From assembly GCA_032717465.1 (NCBI GenBank), contig CM064667.1, positions 3,978,589 through 4,042,588 of the forward strand: a stretch of DNA of 64,000 nucleotides, in the 5' to 3' direction. The notes below the pieces were generated by a model. The model did not search any database. It saw only the letters and a program-made list of their open reading frames with translations, and was not told the DNA's origin. Below, one piece after another: positions 54,359-64,000 of the stretch. This DNA comes from Coenobita brevimanus (lineage: Eukaryota; Arthropoda; Malacostraca; Decapoda; Coenobitidae). The translations under genes and the position numbers were made by a program. Numbering within the stretch: position 1 is the stretch's first letter; each line of letters opens with the position of its first letter.

Positions 54359-54926
54359 TTCTTTTTTCCCCTTTTCCTTTGTACAAGGGAATAATTATAC
54401 CTGACTTCCAATCCTCCGGGACTCTACCTTCCTCCCAGGCCAATCTGCACATCTTCCACATCCATTCTACTACTATCTCTCCCCCATGCTTCAGCATCTC
54501 ACCACACACTCCATCAATTCCTGGGGCTTTCCCTGATTTAACTTTCTTCATTGCTTCCACAACCTCTATCCTACTGATTTCTACCTGTCTTCTCACCTCC
54601 CTCCTTCTCCCAGCCATTCCCCAGCCACTTATACTCGCATTACTTCCATCCTCTACGTTCAACAATTCCTTAAAGTGTTCTCTCCATCTGCTCACTTTTT
54701 CTCCCTTCTCCACTAGTAATCTACCATGTTTATCTTTCACTCCCCTGCTAACTTCACTTCCACCCTGTCTTACTCTTTTCACTTCTCTCCAGAACATTTT
54801 CTTACAGTCCCTCCACTTTACACTCAAATTCCTTCCAAATTCCTGATCCACTCTCTTCTTACTCTCTCTTACTAATCTTTTCACCTCTCTTCCTTTCCAC
54901 ATATAACTCTCTCTTCTGCCTCTCAA
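54348..54926 (-). pseudogene. LINE C ORF middle: linker and start of the RT
   Basis: 192 codons: a basic linker (ESKKRVDQEFGRNLSVKW), WREHFKELLNVEDGSN, then KKVKSGKAPGIDGVCGEMLK and DWKSGIIIPLYKGKGEK, which are the first RT blocks. It overlaps the following RT ORF by 11 bp because of a single-base frame change. Confidence 0.88.
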
Positions 54927-55212
54927 CTTCTTCCACGCCCCTATTTCTCATCCATTCATTGTATGCTTTCTTCTTTTGTGCCACAGCCTGTTTCACCTCT
55001 TCAGTCCACCACGCTGTTCCTTGCACCCCTCCGTCTTCTCTTCCTTCCACACACCACATCACATGCTGCACATATTTCTTCTGTAAATATCTTACACACA
55101 CCTTCCACGTCTCCCATCTGCTCCAATTCATATTTGCCCAATCGTTCCTCCACTTCTCTCTTATACTCTGCCTTTTTCTCATCCTCTTGTAACCTTTCCA
55201 CTCTCCTTGCAA
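54859..55212 (-). pseudogene. LINE C linker segment
   Basis: 117 codons overlapping the ends of the endonuclease and RT-start frames. GTAWWTEEVKQAVAQKKKAY is the conserved WW-EEV linker block between endonuclease and RT. It is a continuation of the single large ORF after a frame change near 55020. Confidence 0.8.
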
Positions 55213-56119
55213 CTACTCCTTCCTCTCGTCTTTCCCTTCTTCTATTCCTCCATCTTACTTGCATCCTAATTCTGGCCACCACCAAGTAGTGGTCAGAAAG
55301 GCCACTCCCCCAACCTCTATAAACTCTTGCATCCAATATACATCTTCGCATCCTTTCATCCACACACACATAATCAATCATTGCCTTCCTTTCATTCAGT
55401 TCACCACCCACCCTTCTCATCACTCGCCATGTATACCTGTGGATCATTTTATGCCTGAAGAGGGTATTGGCTATTACCAACCCCCTCCCAGCACAGATGT
55501 CCACTAACGCACTCCCATTCTCATCTATCTCAGCAGGCACACCCCACTCACCAACTATTCCATCCACCTTCACATTACCAACTTTACCATTCATATCACC
55601 GATCAAAAACACTCTCTCATTCCTTCCAAACTTTTCCATGCACACTTCCACATTTGTCCAGAACTCTTCTCTCACTCTTCTAGCACGATCTTGCGTTGGC
55701 GCATACACACACACAATCGCCCACATTTGTATTCCAACTTTCAACTTTACCCACACAATCCTTGACCCAACTGATCCATACTGTCTTATGCTCTTCTTCC
55801 ATCTTTTACTCACAACTATACACACTCCTTCCTTTGCCCTCTCATTCTCATCTACTCCTGCACATATACCCCATCCATACTCCCATTCTCTCACACTTTC
55901 TCCTCTCCATTTTGTTTCAGTTATTCCACATACATCCACTTTCGCATCCTCAAGCACCTGGACAATCTCTCTCTCTTTCACCTCATCATTCGCTCCTCTT
56001 ACATTCCATGTACACATTACCAAGTCCTTTGTCCGGTCCTGGGTCGTCAACGTTTGGTCAGTCCTTGTCCGAGGCTTCTTGTTTGTTTTTTTAGTTAGTT
56101 GTTTTCCGGGGAGGGGCAC
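55001..56119 (-). CDS. LINE C APE-type endonuclease
   Basis: 372 codons. Catalytic blocks in order: LVMCTWNVRGANDEVKER (near 34), VCGITETKWRGESV (near 62), KEGVCIVVSKRWKKSI, AIVCVYAPTQDRARRVRE, RVFLIGDMNGKVGNVKVD (near 169), HRYTWRVMRRVGGE, AMIDYVCVDERMRRC and GSGLSDHYLVVARIRM (near 272). The Asn, Glu, Asp and His positions of APE nucleases are retained. The VCVYA codons are written as a short GT repeat, the seed of the huge (TG)n in the copy at 13.8 kb. A frameshift near 55020 gives the early stop. Confidence 0.93.
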   Translation of the reverse strand: MPLPGKQLTKKTNKKPRTRTDQTLTTQDRTKDLVMCTWNVRGANDEVKEREIVQVLEDAKVDVCGITETKWRGESVREWEYGWGICAGVDENERAKEGVCIVVSKRWKKSIRQYGSVGSRIVWVKLKVGIQMWAIVCVYAPTQDRARRVREEFWTNVEVCMEKFGRNERVFLIGDMNGKVGNVKVDGIVGEWGVPAEIDENGSALVDICAGRGLVIANTLFRHKMIHRYTWRVMRRVGGELNERKAMIDYVCVDERMRRCILDARVYRGWGSGLSDHYLVVARIRMQVRWRNRRRERREEGVVARRVERLQEDEKKAEYKREVEERLGKYELEQMGDVEGVCKIFTEEICAACDVVCGRKRRRRGARNSVVD

Positions 56120-56208
56120 TAACCCTCCGCCAACCCTTTTAGTCGCCTTTTACGACAAGCAGGGATACTGGGGGAGTATTCTTGAAAACCCCCCTACCCC
56201 CAGGGGGT

Positions 56209-56450
56209 AAGAACAATTCTGTGTATGGGAATTACCACTAACTGACAACTACGAACAAACAACAAAAATAAAAGAAACCATAGAATTCAGTTGTTTGTTT
56301 ACAAACCATTCTATTTTCTCTTTTTTACTGGAAACTGAAATTGAAAGGAATAATATTAGAGAGGGGATATCAGTCTGACTTAGAGTTGAACCTGGGGGGG
56401 CTGGAGCCAAAAGAACTAAGGATCACTGAAGACTAAGGTGAGTATAATCC
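56209..56450. other. Short stretch without gene
   Basis: Nothing recognised apart from the right target duplication of LINE C at its left edge. Confidence 0.4.
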
Positions 56451-56454
56451 GCTG

Positions 56455-57560
56455 GTGACAGAAGAAGTACAATATATAAGGCGTTATGGCAAAATAGGGG
56501 TTAATTATTTTTATGTGAAGGGTGATATCTTAAAAATGACTTTCTTCTATACCTTGCCATTGAATTTGCCATCACTAACTAATTCAAATGCTTTCTCACG
56601 TTCAAAAAATGTACCGGGTACTGCGCAATGGTTTTTTGTATGCTAAAGTTATTTTAGTCAGTTCAGTAACAACCTGAATATTTCATGTTGTCCAGAAACC
56701 AGTACGAAATCCTGCATGTTCGCTTGGCTGATTCTAATTGTTACTTTTTTTTTTTTTAAGGTCTGCACATAGCAAGATAAAGGTTAATTAGACAACAGTT
56801 CTTTGTCTTAAATGTTACTTTTTTTTTTTTTAAAGCAGAACATGTAGGACTTTTCCATGGCATTCCTACTACTATGGTTTCAAACCCTTTCGTGAAAACA
56901 GTTTTGCCTCACCATATAATACATTAATAACCTCCATCCTTAATAAGAAACAGAGGTGAGATATCGCCACCTTCTACCTTAGTCCCTCTTTATTTATCTC
57001 TGTCATCTTTACTACTACTGATATAATCCTGGCTATTACTGTATCAATTTCTCCATGATGTACTGACTCTTCGACAATGATTCTGATTGCAAGGTCAGGT
57101 GCAACAGGGTCAGGTGCAACAGGGTCAGGTGCAGTAGAGTCAGGCGCAGCAAGGTCAAGTGCTCTTTTAACAACTTCATCTCTTTTGTTTTCTCCACCAG
57201 TTTCTCAGTAATAATATTTGGTTTATTCCTTTATTGATTCATTGGATGATTTCAGGATTCCCCTATTCTTTAAATTTTCTTCGCCTCTGTACTAATTAAA
57301 CTTCTGGATATAGCCTAGTAATTCTTCTTATTATTCATGGCTTTCTTTCATTCAGGTACCTTAATGTGATCTTTCATTGTCCTTGCAGCCGGAGTATATA
57401 TTATAAAAATTTCTCTGTGTCCTTTGAGAGTTTGCTGGCGTTCCTTCGGGTTTTCTAACTTCCTGTTTTTAGAGTTGCTTTATTTACTATTCTCGTTAAG
57501 ATTTAACACATTGCTCTGCGTGGGTATCTACTTCATCCATCAACTGAATTTATTTAAACT
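56455..57560 (-). pseudogene. Strongly decayed LINE (family D), RT region
   Basis: On the minus strand, broken frames still show RT-like words. YAISRSLISTEAKKI and LVEKTKEMKLLK are in a pre-RT place. TKNCCLINLYLAMC lies where NYRPISLL would be, followed by GFRTGFWTT, and FEREKAFELV sits at motif A. Order and spacing fit an RT, but each piece is diverged and stops are frequent. It contains two T-runs (about 56742 and 56819) and an inserted 15-bp minisatellite. Clade unknown. Confidence 0.45.
57090..57165. repeat. 15-bp minisatellite, second locus (5 units)
   Basis: GCAAGGTCAGGTGCAACAGG and GTCAGGTGCAACAGGGTCAG units are the same 15-bp repeat as the large array at 49320-49915, 7 kb away. Confidence 0.85.
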
Positions 57561-57955
57561 GTCACACTAAACTTGGCTGCCTTATTTCTCACTGCCACAA
57601 GATTTGCACTTTTCTTTTCGAATTATCCTCTCCTTTTTCTTCTTCTTCTTCTTCTTTTCTTCTCTTGAGATCCAGTATTACTTGACATCTCACCATCTTA
57701 CTTCTGACAATGTTTCAGGTAAGGGGTGCTGGAGAAGGACGCCCTCACGTGGCGGCACTACTGAACCTGGGATAGGATACGGGAACATATTCACGATTGA
57801 GTGAATGTCGTAACTGTGATTTGTTTCTACAGGAAGAACTGGACACATAAGAGGTTTCTTCTCCTTTCCTTCTTTGTCCTTCCCTCCAAAACAGATAACA
57901 GCAATGGCAATTTTCCACTGGTACACAAGAATTGTTTTTGACGAAAGAGCGCAAG
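57561..57955. other. Stretch without confident gene
   Basis: A (TTC)n run at about 57638-57660; otherwise only short frames. TTTCAGGTAAGGGG near 57715 resembles a splice donor but has no supporting frame. Confidence 0.3.
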
Positions 57956-57959
57956 ACAG

Positions 57960-58682
57960 GGAAGGATTCTAATGTCATTGTCCATCCTGCAGAAACTACT
58001 GAGATACATGCTTGGGGTTTCATTTACTCGGGACTTATCTTGGAAAGATCATATTACATCTCTTGTAAAATCTGTTTCCAAGAGATTAGGTGTGCTAAAC
58101 CGACTCCGTTCCTTCTTTACCCCTGCACAACTGTTGACTCTATACAGGGGTTTTATTCATCCCTGTGTGGAGTACAATACTCATGTGTGGGGAGGCTCCC
58201 CACGTACAGCCCTTCTCAATAGGGTGGAGTCAAAGGCTTTTCGTCTCATTAACTCTCCTCCTCTTACTGACTCCCTTCAACCTCTGTCTCTTTGTCGCAC
58301 TGTTGCATCTTAATCTCTTTTCTTGCGCTACTTCAATGGTCCTCTGAACTGTCTGCATGCATCCACCTCTACGACGGGCGCGTAGCACCCGTCTAGCAGC
58401 AAGCTCTCATCCCTTTTCTGTCCAACTCTCTAATGCAAAAGTTAACCGTTACTCTCAGTCCTTCATTTATGTAACATGTCAACTCTGGAACTGTCTCCCT
58501 CTGTCTATATTTCCTGCTTCCTATGATCTCCAGTCTTTCAAAAGCAGTGTGTCCAGGCATCTTGAAATGATCATATCTTGAATTTGGCTCTCTCTTGTAT
58601 TTTATTTTTCTCTTGGAAGGAACAATAATTGCGGGCTCGCGGCCTTTGGTTCCTTCTTCCTCTCATAAAAAAAAAAAAAAAA
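57960..58682 (+). pseudogene. LINE family B, 5'-truncated 3' end
   Basis: The frame at 57972-58313 reads GVSFTRDLSWKDHITSLVKS, LGVLNRLRSFFTPAQLLTLY, RGFIHPCVEYNTHVWGGSPR and ESKAFRLINSPPLTDSLQ, close to the RT C-terminus at 37403-38281. After a stop and frame change near 58313 it continues to FKSSVSRHLEMIIS at 58581. The 3' UTR and an A-run (about 58668-58682) follow. Confidence 0.88.
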
Positions 58683-58734
58683 TGCATTCCCTGTGTCATT
58701 TGCGCGGAGTGACTTTAGGAAGTTACCGTTCCTT

Positions 58735-59040
58735 TCTCTTTTTCTTCTTCCTCTCCTTCCGGCTTTCCCTTTAGGGGTCGCCACAGTGTCTCCATCTTAC
58801 TGTCTTCTGCATCTTCTTCTCTTACACCTACCACCTGCATGTCTTCCTTCACTATATCCATAAACATTCTCTCTTTCTCCTGCCTGGTAACTCCATTTCC
58901 AGCATCCTCCTCCCGACATACTCCTCATCCCTCCTCCGCACATGTCCAAACCATCTCAGTCTCGCCTCTAGCTTTGTCCCCAAACTGACTTACGTGCGCT
59001 GTCCCTCTAATATGTTCATTTCTAATTTTGTCCAACCGTT
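58735..59040 (-). mobile_element. LINE family E, RT C-terminal fragment
   Basis: On the minus strand the sequence encodes RT C-terminal words such as LDKIRNEHIRGTA, then VSQFG, RLRWFGHVRRRDEEY and VGRRMLEME, with MQVVGVREEDAEDS toward the 3' end. The WFGHV-RRDEEYVGRR-LEM pattern is typical of RTE-type LINEs (established family pattern). The fragment is 5'-truncated; the frame is fairly well kept but has indels. Confidence 0.75.
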
Positions 59041-59047
59041 CCCTTCT

Positions 59048-59135
59048 CTATTTAGCCATAATTAATCTAACCTAACCTAACCTTATCCTACATCAACCTA
59101 ACCTAAATAAACCTATATTAAACTAACCTTACTTC
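59048..59135. repeat. Degenerate CCTAA-rich stretch
   Basis: AACCTAACCTAACCTTATCC and AACCTAACCTAAATAAACC: several CCTAA words with spacing errors. It resembles the arthropod telomeric unit TTAGG on the other strand, but is short and imperfect. Confidence 0.5.
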
Positions 59136-59588
59136 ACGAAATGACTGATTTCACAGTCTGCCTGCCTGCAACATACATATGTATATTTATTTATTTATAT
59201 CGATATATCGACCTATAGTTACATATAGGTCGAAAAGACATCCAGCTATCTCCATGACACATATATTTCATAAAATGTTGTTGGTAAATGGCACAGTACT
59301 TGAGATAACATGCAGATACTTTCAGCACAGCGACTAAAAAGGGCACTCGGTACATGCACACTTAGCGGAACAGTAACATCCTGCATAAAGTCACTTTGTG
59401 CATACGACACCGGAGACAGATTTATATTTTGTATACTATTTTGGCATTACAAGCTAAATTTTCTCTTACCATGATGAGAAACCCTCTCCCCCTCCTTTGT
59501 TTTTTTTTATTTTATTTTTTTTCCCCGAGTAAGAATGAGGACAACTTACTTCACCGAAATTCACTTAAGAAATATTCAGCTTGGGCTG
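59136..59588. other. Stretch without recognised gene
   Basis: AT-rich; a small imperfect palindrome around ATCGATATATCGACCTATAG and GTTACATATAGGTCGAAAAG near 59198-59235. Nothing else is seen. Confidence 0.35.
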
Positions 59589-59589
59589 T

Positions 59590-59950
59590 AAGAAACTATC
59601 CTTCACCATTTGGGAAGATCTCTGTATGCTACTACAGTACAGGTTGGGGTGTAAAAAAGTATCCCTCACCGTTTGGGAAGATCTCTGTAGACTACTATCG
59701 CCATCTGGGGAGATCTGTAGGCTACTATCGCCATTTGGGAAGATCTCTGTAGGCTACTATCGCCATTTGGGAAGATCTCTGTAGGCTACTGTTGCCATTT
59801 GGGAAGATCTCTGTAGGCTACTATCGCCATTTGGGAAGATCTCTGTAGGCTACTGTTGCCATCTGGGGAGATCTCTGTGGGCTTCTCTCGCTGTTTGGGG
59901 AGATCTCTGTGGGCTACTATCGCCATTTGGGCAGATCTCCAACAGCATTA
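59590..59950. repeat. Minisatellite of about 32 bp, roughly 9-10 units
   Basis: Unit close to GGGAAGATCTCTGTAGGCTA plus CTATCGCCATTT. Left units are degenerate and central ones well conserved. Confidence 0.92.
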
Positions 59951-59964
59951 AGGTGTGAAATATT

Positions 59965-60558
59965 ACTATGGTGGTACCATTCTTAAGTGGCGGTTTGGGT
60001 GGGGCACGAACCTCTGTACAGTGTTGCCACGTGTTCCATATCCACTATGTGAACGGCTCTGATATATGTAACAGGCATCACAATAAGATAAACACATAAG
60101 AATATATTGGTAACGTGTGTATTATAATATATGAAAGAACAGTAAACTTATTATGCATAAAATATTTATACGGCAATACAGAAACGTGGCATAATTATTT
60201 TACGGTGTTGATTTTAAAAAAAGTACTTTTATTGGCCGTTACCGTATTTCTGGGGTTGGTAATAATGTCACAATTACGATTATAAGATAATGTGCAGGAA
60301 TATAAGCAAAAATATGCCAATTTCTTAGTAAAAAAAATATATATATACATTAAACCCTCGTGAGCGGCAACACACACACACCCAGTCCGACCTGGTCATC
60401 TGTGAGGGATAGAGGAACAGGCCTGTTTGGGGACACCTCTTAAAAAAACAATGCGCCAAGACTTTTACCTCCTGGGTGGTGTGGAAATAAAGTCAAGTTT
60501 ACAATATGTACATTATAACGTAAAAGAAAATAACCAAAATGTATCCTAAAATACCACA

Positions 60559-60622
<64 letters not shown>

Positions 60623-61137
60623 GGGGGGGAAGGCAGACCAGGGGCAGTGTTGAGTGCAGCTGAGTGAGCGATGGGGGAAGGGAGGGAACGAAGGAGAGAG
60701 TGACTGAATGAAAACAAATCATGGCGCCACAACAACGAGGTCATCTGGCGCCATATGTAAAACAATAATATTTTTAAATATAATTAGATATAATAAAAAC
60801 AAAATAAAGAAATGAAAGCACAGGTTTATAAGTCACTCATAAAAGAAACAAAATATCCAAGGGTGACTCACATCTCCCCCCAGGAGAGAGAGAGAGAGAG
60901 AGAAGGCAGGCAGGGGGAGAGTTGAGTGCATTGTCAAGCTGAGGGAAAGATGAAGGGAGGGAAGGAAGGAGGGCGAGAATGATTCAATGAAAACAAATCA
61001 AGGCGCCGCAACACTGAGGTCATCTGGCACCATATGTAAAACAATAATATAATAAAAAACAAAATAAAGAAATAAAAGCACAAGTTTATAAGACACATAA
61101 AAGAAACAAAATCCCCTAGGGTGATGCACATCCCCCC

Positions 61138-61177
<40 letters not shown>

Positions 61178-61256
61178 CATCGCGAGTATGGAAAACGTGG
61201 CACCACTGTACAGAGGTTCGTGCCCCAGCCAAACCGCCAATTAAGAATGGTACGAC
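59965..61256. mobile_element. Long inverted-repeat structure (candidate non-autonomous transposon)
   Basis: The left arm of about 75-80 bp at 59973-60050 (ACTATGGTGGTACCATTCTT ... GGGGCACGAACCTCTGTACA) is repeated in inverse orientation at 61183-61258 with few mismatches. About 1.1 kb lies between, including a tandem duplication with GA runs. No transposase frame is seen. No clear target duplication was identified. Confidence 0.6.
60545..61178. repeat. Tandem duplication of 260-330 bp punctuated by (GA)n
   Basis: GA runs lie at 60562-60618, 60884-60901 and 61139-61175. After each of the first two comes the same order of words: AGGCAG, GTTGAGTGCA, ATGAAAACAAATCA, GGTCATCTGGC, CATATGTAAAACAATAATAT, AAAGAAACAAAAT and CCCCCCAGGAGAGAG. 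Copy 1 has about 70 bp more, mostly a longer GA run and an AT insertion. Confidence 0.88.
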
Positions 61257-61309
61257 CATAGTATATCTCAAAGTTCGTGCCGGGCGACTCGGACACATTC
61301 CACAGCTTC

Positions 61310-61515
61310 TGTGTGGACGTCTATTTCCTAATTTAATCCAGCCTAATCTAGCCTATCGTAAACCAGCCAACCTTAACAGATTAGCCTGACTAACAAGCCA
61401 TCCTGTAACTTGATATTAAAAAACAAACCTAACCTAACCTAACAGATTAACCTAATTTACTGACAAACTATCCTAACCTGATATTAAGAAAGCAAACCTA
61501 ACCTTACCTAACCCA
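61310..61515. repeat. CCTAA-rich stretch, second block
   Basis: AACCTAACCTAACCTAACAG, then AGCAAACCTAACCTTACCTA with intervening AT-rich sequence. It is similar to 59048-59135 and equally degenerate. Confidence 0.5.
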
Positions 61516-61655
61516 GACTTTCCTGGATAAGAAAATGTGTAAAAATGGTAAGCAGAACGGAAATTAACTTATCAGAATAACACTTTCTCTCTCACAGAGG
61601 TCTGCAGCTACTTGGGCCTGCCAGTCTTACCATAGCTGAAGACAGTGGAACGAAT

Positions 61656-61656
61656 T

Positions 61657-61701
<45 letters not shown>
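61656..61701. repeat. (CA)n microsatellite
   Basis: CA run of about 44 bp. Confidence 0.95.
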
Positions 61702-61703
<2 letters not shown>

Positions 61704-61718
61704 ATTCATGAAATTTAA

Positions 61719-62472
61719 CCCGCCCCATCCCGACGTTTTCTGGGCAGTGGTACGCACCAGTCCCAACATTTTTGGACCTTTTTTTTCTGGCTCAAACATC
61801 CGCTTTTGGTAAGAAACATCGAAACTTCATAGAGAAATCCCTCACCTGAGGTTTAAAATACTCGATCCAGGTAGGAGTACCTCCTTACCTTACAGGGTTT
61901 TCTATCAGGCTGGCTGCAAAGAAAACGAGTTCTATGGGAGGATAATTATTCTACACCATTCATAAACGGTATTTATTTATTTATTTGGTACGAATTTATA
62001 TGTAGTACGAGAGTATATTGGTTTTCAAATGGTAATATAGGCATTATAAGCATTGTTTCACTCACTAACTCATCACCATTCCTGACCTTTTTTTGCCACA
62101 TTACCTGATCATCATTTCTGACTGTTTCTTCCTCTAATGTTTGTCCTCCACATTGTCATCGATTGGGGAATCACTCTGGCCCTGAATTTCGTACCATGGC
62201 ATGACATGGCTTTACTGGCCAGGTCACTGATAACAGGTGAATTGCTGAGAAAAGGTCATGCATGGGGGGGGAGGAGGTCATGCTGGGTAAGGTATTGTCC
62301 CTGCCTGGCATCTTGTAGAGGAAGGTGTCCTGTGTATACGTGCCAAAAATCACTCGCGAAAATTGAAAATTGTGCAAATTAGGGACCTTGCAATGTTGCC
62401 GCGTTAATTTACTTCGGGATATGAGTGCACATCATGTGAGGACGTGAATTCACGTCTCCGGGACGGGGCGGG
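61719..62472. mobile_element. piggyBac-type MITE flanked by TTAA
   Basis: 754 bp between TTAA at 61715-61718 and TTAA at 62473-62476. The left end CCCGCCCCATCCCG and the reverse complement of the right end CCCGCCCCGTCCCG form a 14-bp terminal inverted repeat with one mismatch. TTAA plus ends starting CCC is the piggyBac signature. There is no transposase, only small frames. A subterminal palindrome ACGTGAATTCACGT lies near the right end. Confidence 0.78.
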
Positions 62473-62476
62473 TTAA

Positions 62477-63130
62477 GGCTCAATGGAAACCTATGTCTAA
62501 CACTATATTCCCGGGTAACACGGTACCGGTATTATATGACTGGTAAACTCTGCCTTAATGTAGTGATTGTTTAATGAATGTCTCCATTATACTACAAACA
62601 GCATAAAATAGTTTTACTGTATCGGCTGCATAGATGCTGAACCTATGTTAAATACTGTTTTGCTTACTGATCATTACGGAATTAAGGAAACCATTGCAGT
62701 AAGCAACCTTTTCCCACACAGGCGAGTAACCACCTGAGTTACCACCAGTGACCAGACGCTGCCTACTTACTACATGAAGTACTGATACCCACTCGGTTCA
62801 TCCCACACGTCTTCCTAGCCACTTTTTTATATAATAATTTGAAATATCATCATTATTTAATATGAACTTTGTCTACAACATTATACCTTTAATTGGGGGT
62901 AAATGAGAGCAGTTCTTTCTATAAGGTAAGACGATTTCATTTTGCCATAATGTAATATTTCTCCACCTTGTATAAACACAGTTGATCTTGGTAACATCAT
63001 TATCTGCACTGCTTGGCCAGATACACTGCGTATCATACTTTCTAATTATTTCTCTGGTTTACTTCATTTCTCTCATCGTATAATTTTTTCCACAACTACA
63101 AGGGCGGCCAAGTACCGTGCTTGTTCGTGC
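62477..63130. other. Stretch without recognised gene
   Basis: AT-rich, short frames only. Confidence 0.4.
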
Positions 63131-63136
63131 CACTTA

Positions 63137-64000
63137 AAAGGGTATCACACGGTACCTGAAATCATGGTTTGCCGACGGAATGCGTTCCTGGTGTGCTGGA
63201 ACCAGGCACAAACCGAGGGTGCATGCACAGAGAACGCTGGTTTTCTCGTGCAAGCAACCAGCGCCGACCGGTGCGGACCCACGCTGGCTTCCGGTGCTGG
63301 TAGGTGATCACAAAGGATGCGGGTAATCTGCTTCGACCAGCGCGGGGAGGGACATGGTAGCAGGTTTATCTGTCAGTTGTGATTTACCAGCTGTGTAGAA
63401 AACATGTCAAGCTCATCGTCTGATGATGAGCTAATATTGCTCGAGAGTACTCATGCAAAACTGAATAGGAAAAAGGGAGGAATACATGAAATAAATCGCA
63501 AAAGAAAACAGTATGGAGAATATCACCATCTTTTTAGTAACCTAAATGGGACTCGAGATGATTTTTTGAGTATACACGGATGAGCCAAGATACTTTTGAC
63601 TACATTCCGAAGAAAATTGAACATCGCCTAGGAAAGACATGGTGTAACTGGCACAGACAGCCTATTCTACCAGAAGAAAGACTAGTCATCACTCTCAGGT
63701 GAGCTGAAATCAAATTCCAAAATAAATTTAATGTGGTACTAAATAAATATAATGAAATTTCTGGAAACCAAAAAATTTTCCTTTTATTTTGAGATACAGT
63801 TTGTACCTTAGTGGTACTGATAAACACTAACACTGAGCAGGGCATAGATACAAATATAATTGATATAATAATAGCACAAAAAAAAAAAATCCTTCTGTTT
63901 ACCTTTATGAGGTATGAAGACTACTATTCTACAGTACAGAGGTATTGTAGCTATCAGTGGGAACATTTTGAGGTTCCAAAGGAGAGTGGGTGTAGGAGTG
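63137..64000 (+). mobile_element. Harbinger-like element, left part (runs off the window)
   Basis: A TTA at 63134-63136 precedes AAAGGGTATCACACGG, a plausible end for a PIF/Harbinger element. A non-coding GC-rich leader and the start of a Harbinger-type transposase follow. The right end is not in the window, so element borders are tentative. Confidence 0.5.
63404..63698 (+). pseudogene. Harbinger-like transposase, first exon (one-base frameshift)
   Basis: It starts MSSSSSDDELILLESTHAKL and continues RKRKQYGEYHHLFSNLNGTR. At 63556-63561 (a run of six T) one base is missing; in the next frame the protein goes on EYTRMSQDTFDYIPKKIEHR, then QPILPEERLVITLR. The G-EYH-LF, Y-RMS-DTFD and PERL-ITLR pattern matches N-termini of HARBI1-like nucleases and parallels the fragment at 29426-29747. 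CTCAG before GTGAGC at 63699 is a good splice donor at a place where related genes keep the frame open, so an intron may follow. The catalytic domain is outside the window. Confidence 0.65.

Larger units (their letters stand above)
53015..56208 (-). mobile_element. LINE family C, full length with 12-bp target duplication
   Basis: 3194 bp flanked by AAGAACAATTCT on both sides (53003-53014 and 56209-56220), a perfect 12-bp target-site duplication. On the minus strand it runs from a 5' UTR with TTGTCGTAAAAGGCGACTAA, through APE endonuclease and reverse transcriptase, to a 3' end closing in a (GATA)n tail. Only about three frame lesions are seen. The tail and RT C-terminus are like RTE-type LINEs, but I do not assign the clade firmly. 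Fragments of this family are at 11192, 13340 and 32118. Confidence 0.92.

Noticed and set aside
53413..56210. Plus-strand frames of 155-264 codons over the LINE C copy
   Set aside because: Antisense shadows of the LINE coding region, rich in Ser/Thr/Pro with no domain.

Overview
The window looks like repeat-dense nuclear DNA from an arthropod, most likely a decapod crustacean. That is an inference from four things: the very high microsatellite and minisatellite load, several APE-type LINE families with degraded copies, short CCTAA-rich stretches like the arthropod telomere unit, and two spliced exons resembling the divergent ionotropic receptors of decapods. There are no bacterial operons, CRISPR arrays or rRNA genes, and I recognised no tRNA. 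A run of 100 N at 9095-9194 is a scaffold gap.

Layout. 1-9.1 kb: a 58-bp satellite with near-identical units, polypyrimidine and polypurine tracts, several minisatellites, and one possible membrane-protein exon on the minus strand (about 6.35-6.53 kb). 9.4-16.9 kb: LINE 3' ends, a fold-back element, a decayed LINE (family C) carrying a huge (TG)n, and members of a MITE-like family. 16,979-23,230: an LTR retrotransposon with both LTRs, whose pol order is protease-integrase-RT-RNase H although its sequence is Ty3/gypsy-like (Gmr1-type arrangement). 23.4-29 kb: LINE remnants, two exons of an ionotropic-receptor-like gene on the minus strand (27.8 and 26.7 kb), and a hAT-type MITE. 29.3-30 kb: a PIF/Harbinger derivative with TTA target duplication. 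30.4-41.1 kb: LINE fragments and a nested pair, in which an RNase H-bearing LINE (family A, plus strand) is split by an antisense LINE (family B). 43.2-46.3 kb: a nearly complete pogo/Tigger-type DNA transposon with terminal inverted repeats and one in-frame stop. 47-52.8 kb: minisatellites, a palindrome with 45-bp arms, and two adjacent MITE copies. 53.0-56.2 kb: a full-length LINE (family C, minus strand) with a 12-bp target duplication. 56.4-64 kb: more LINE remnants, a long inverted-repeat structure, a piggyBac-type MITE with TTAA, and the start of a second Harbinger-like transposase.

Nearly all long open frames are either transposon proteins or artefacts of repeats whose unit length is a multiple of three. 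The only host coding sequence I support with moderate confidence is the ionotropic-receptor-like exon pair. The element most worth a second look is the gypsy-type retrotransposon with copia-type gene order and a SCAN-like capsid region.
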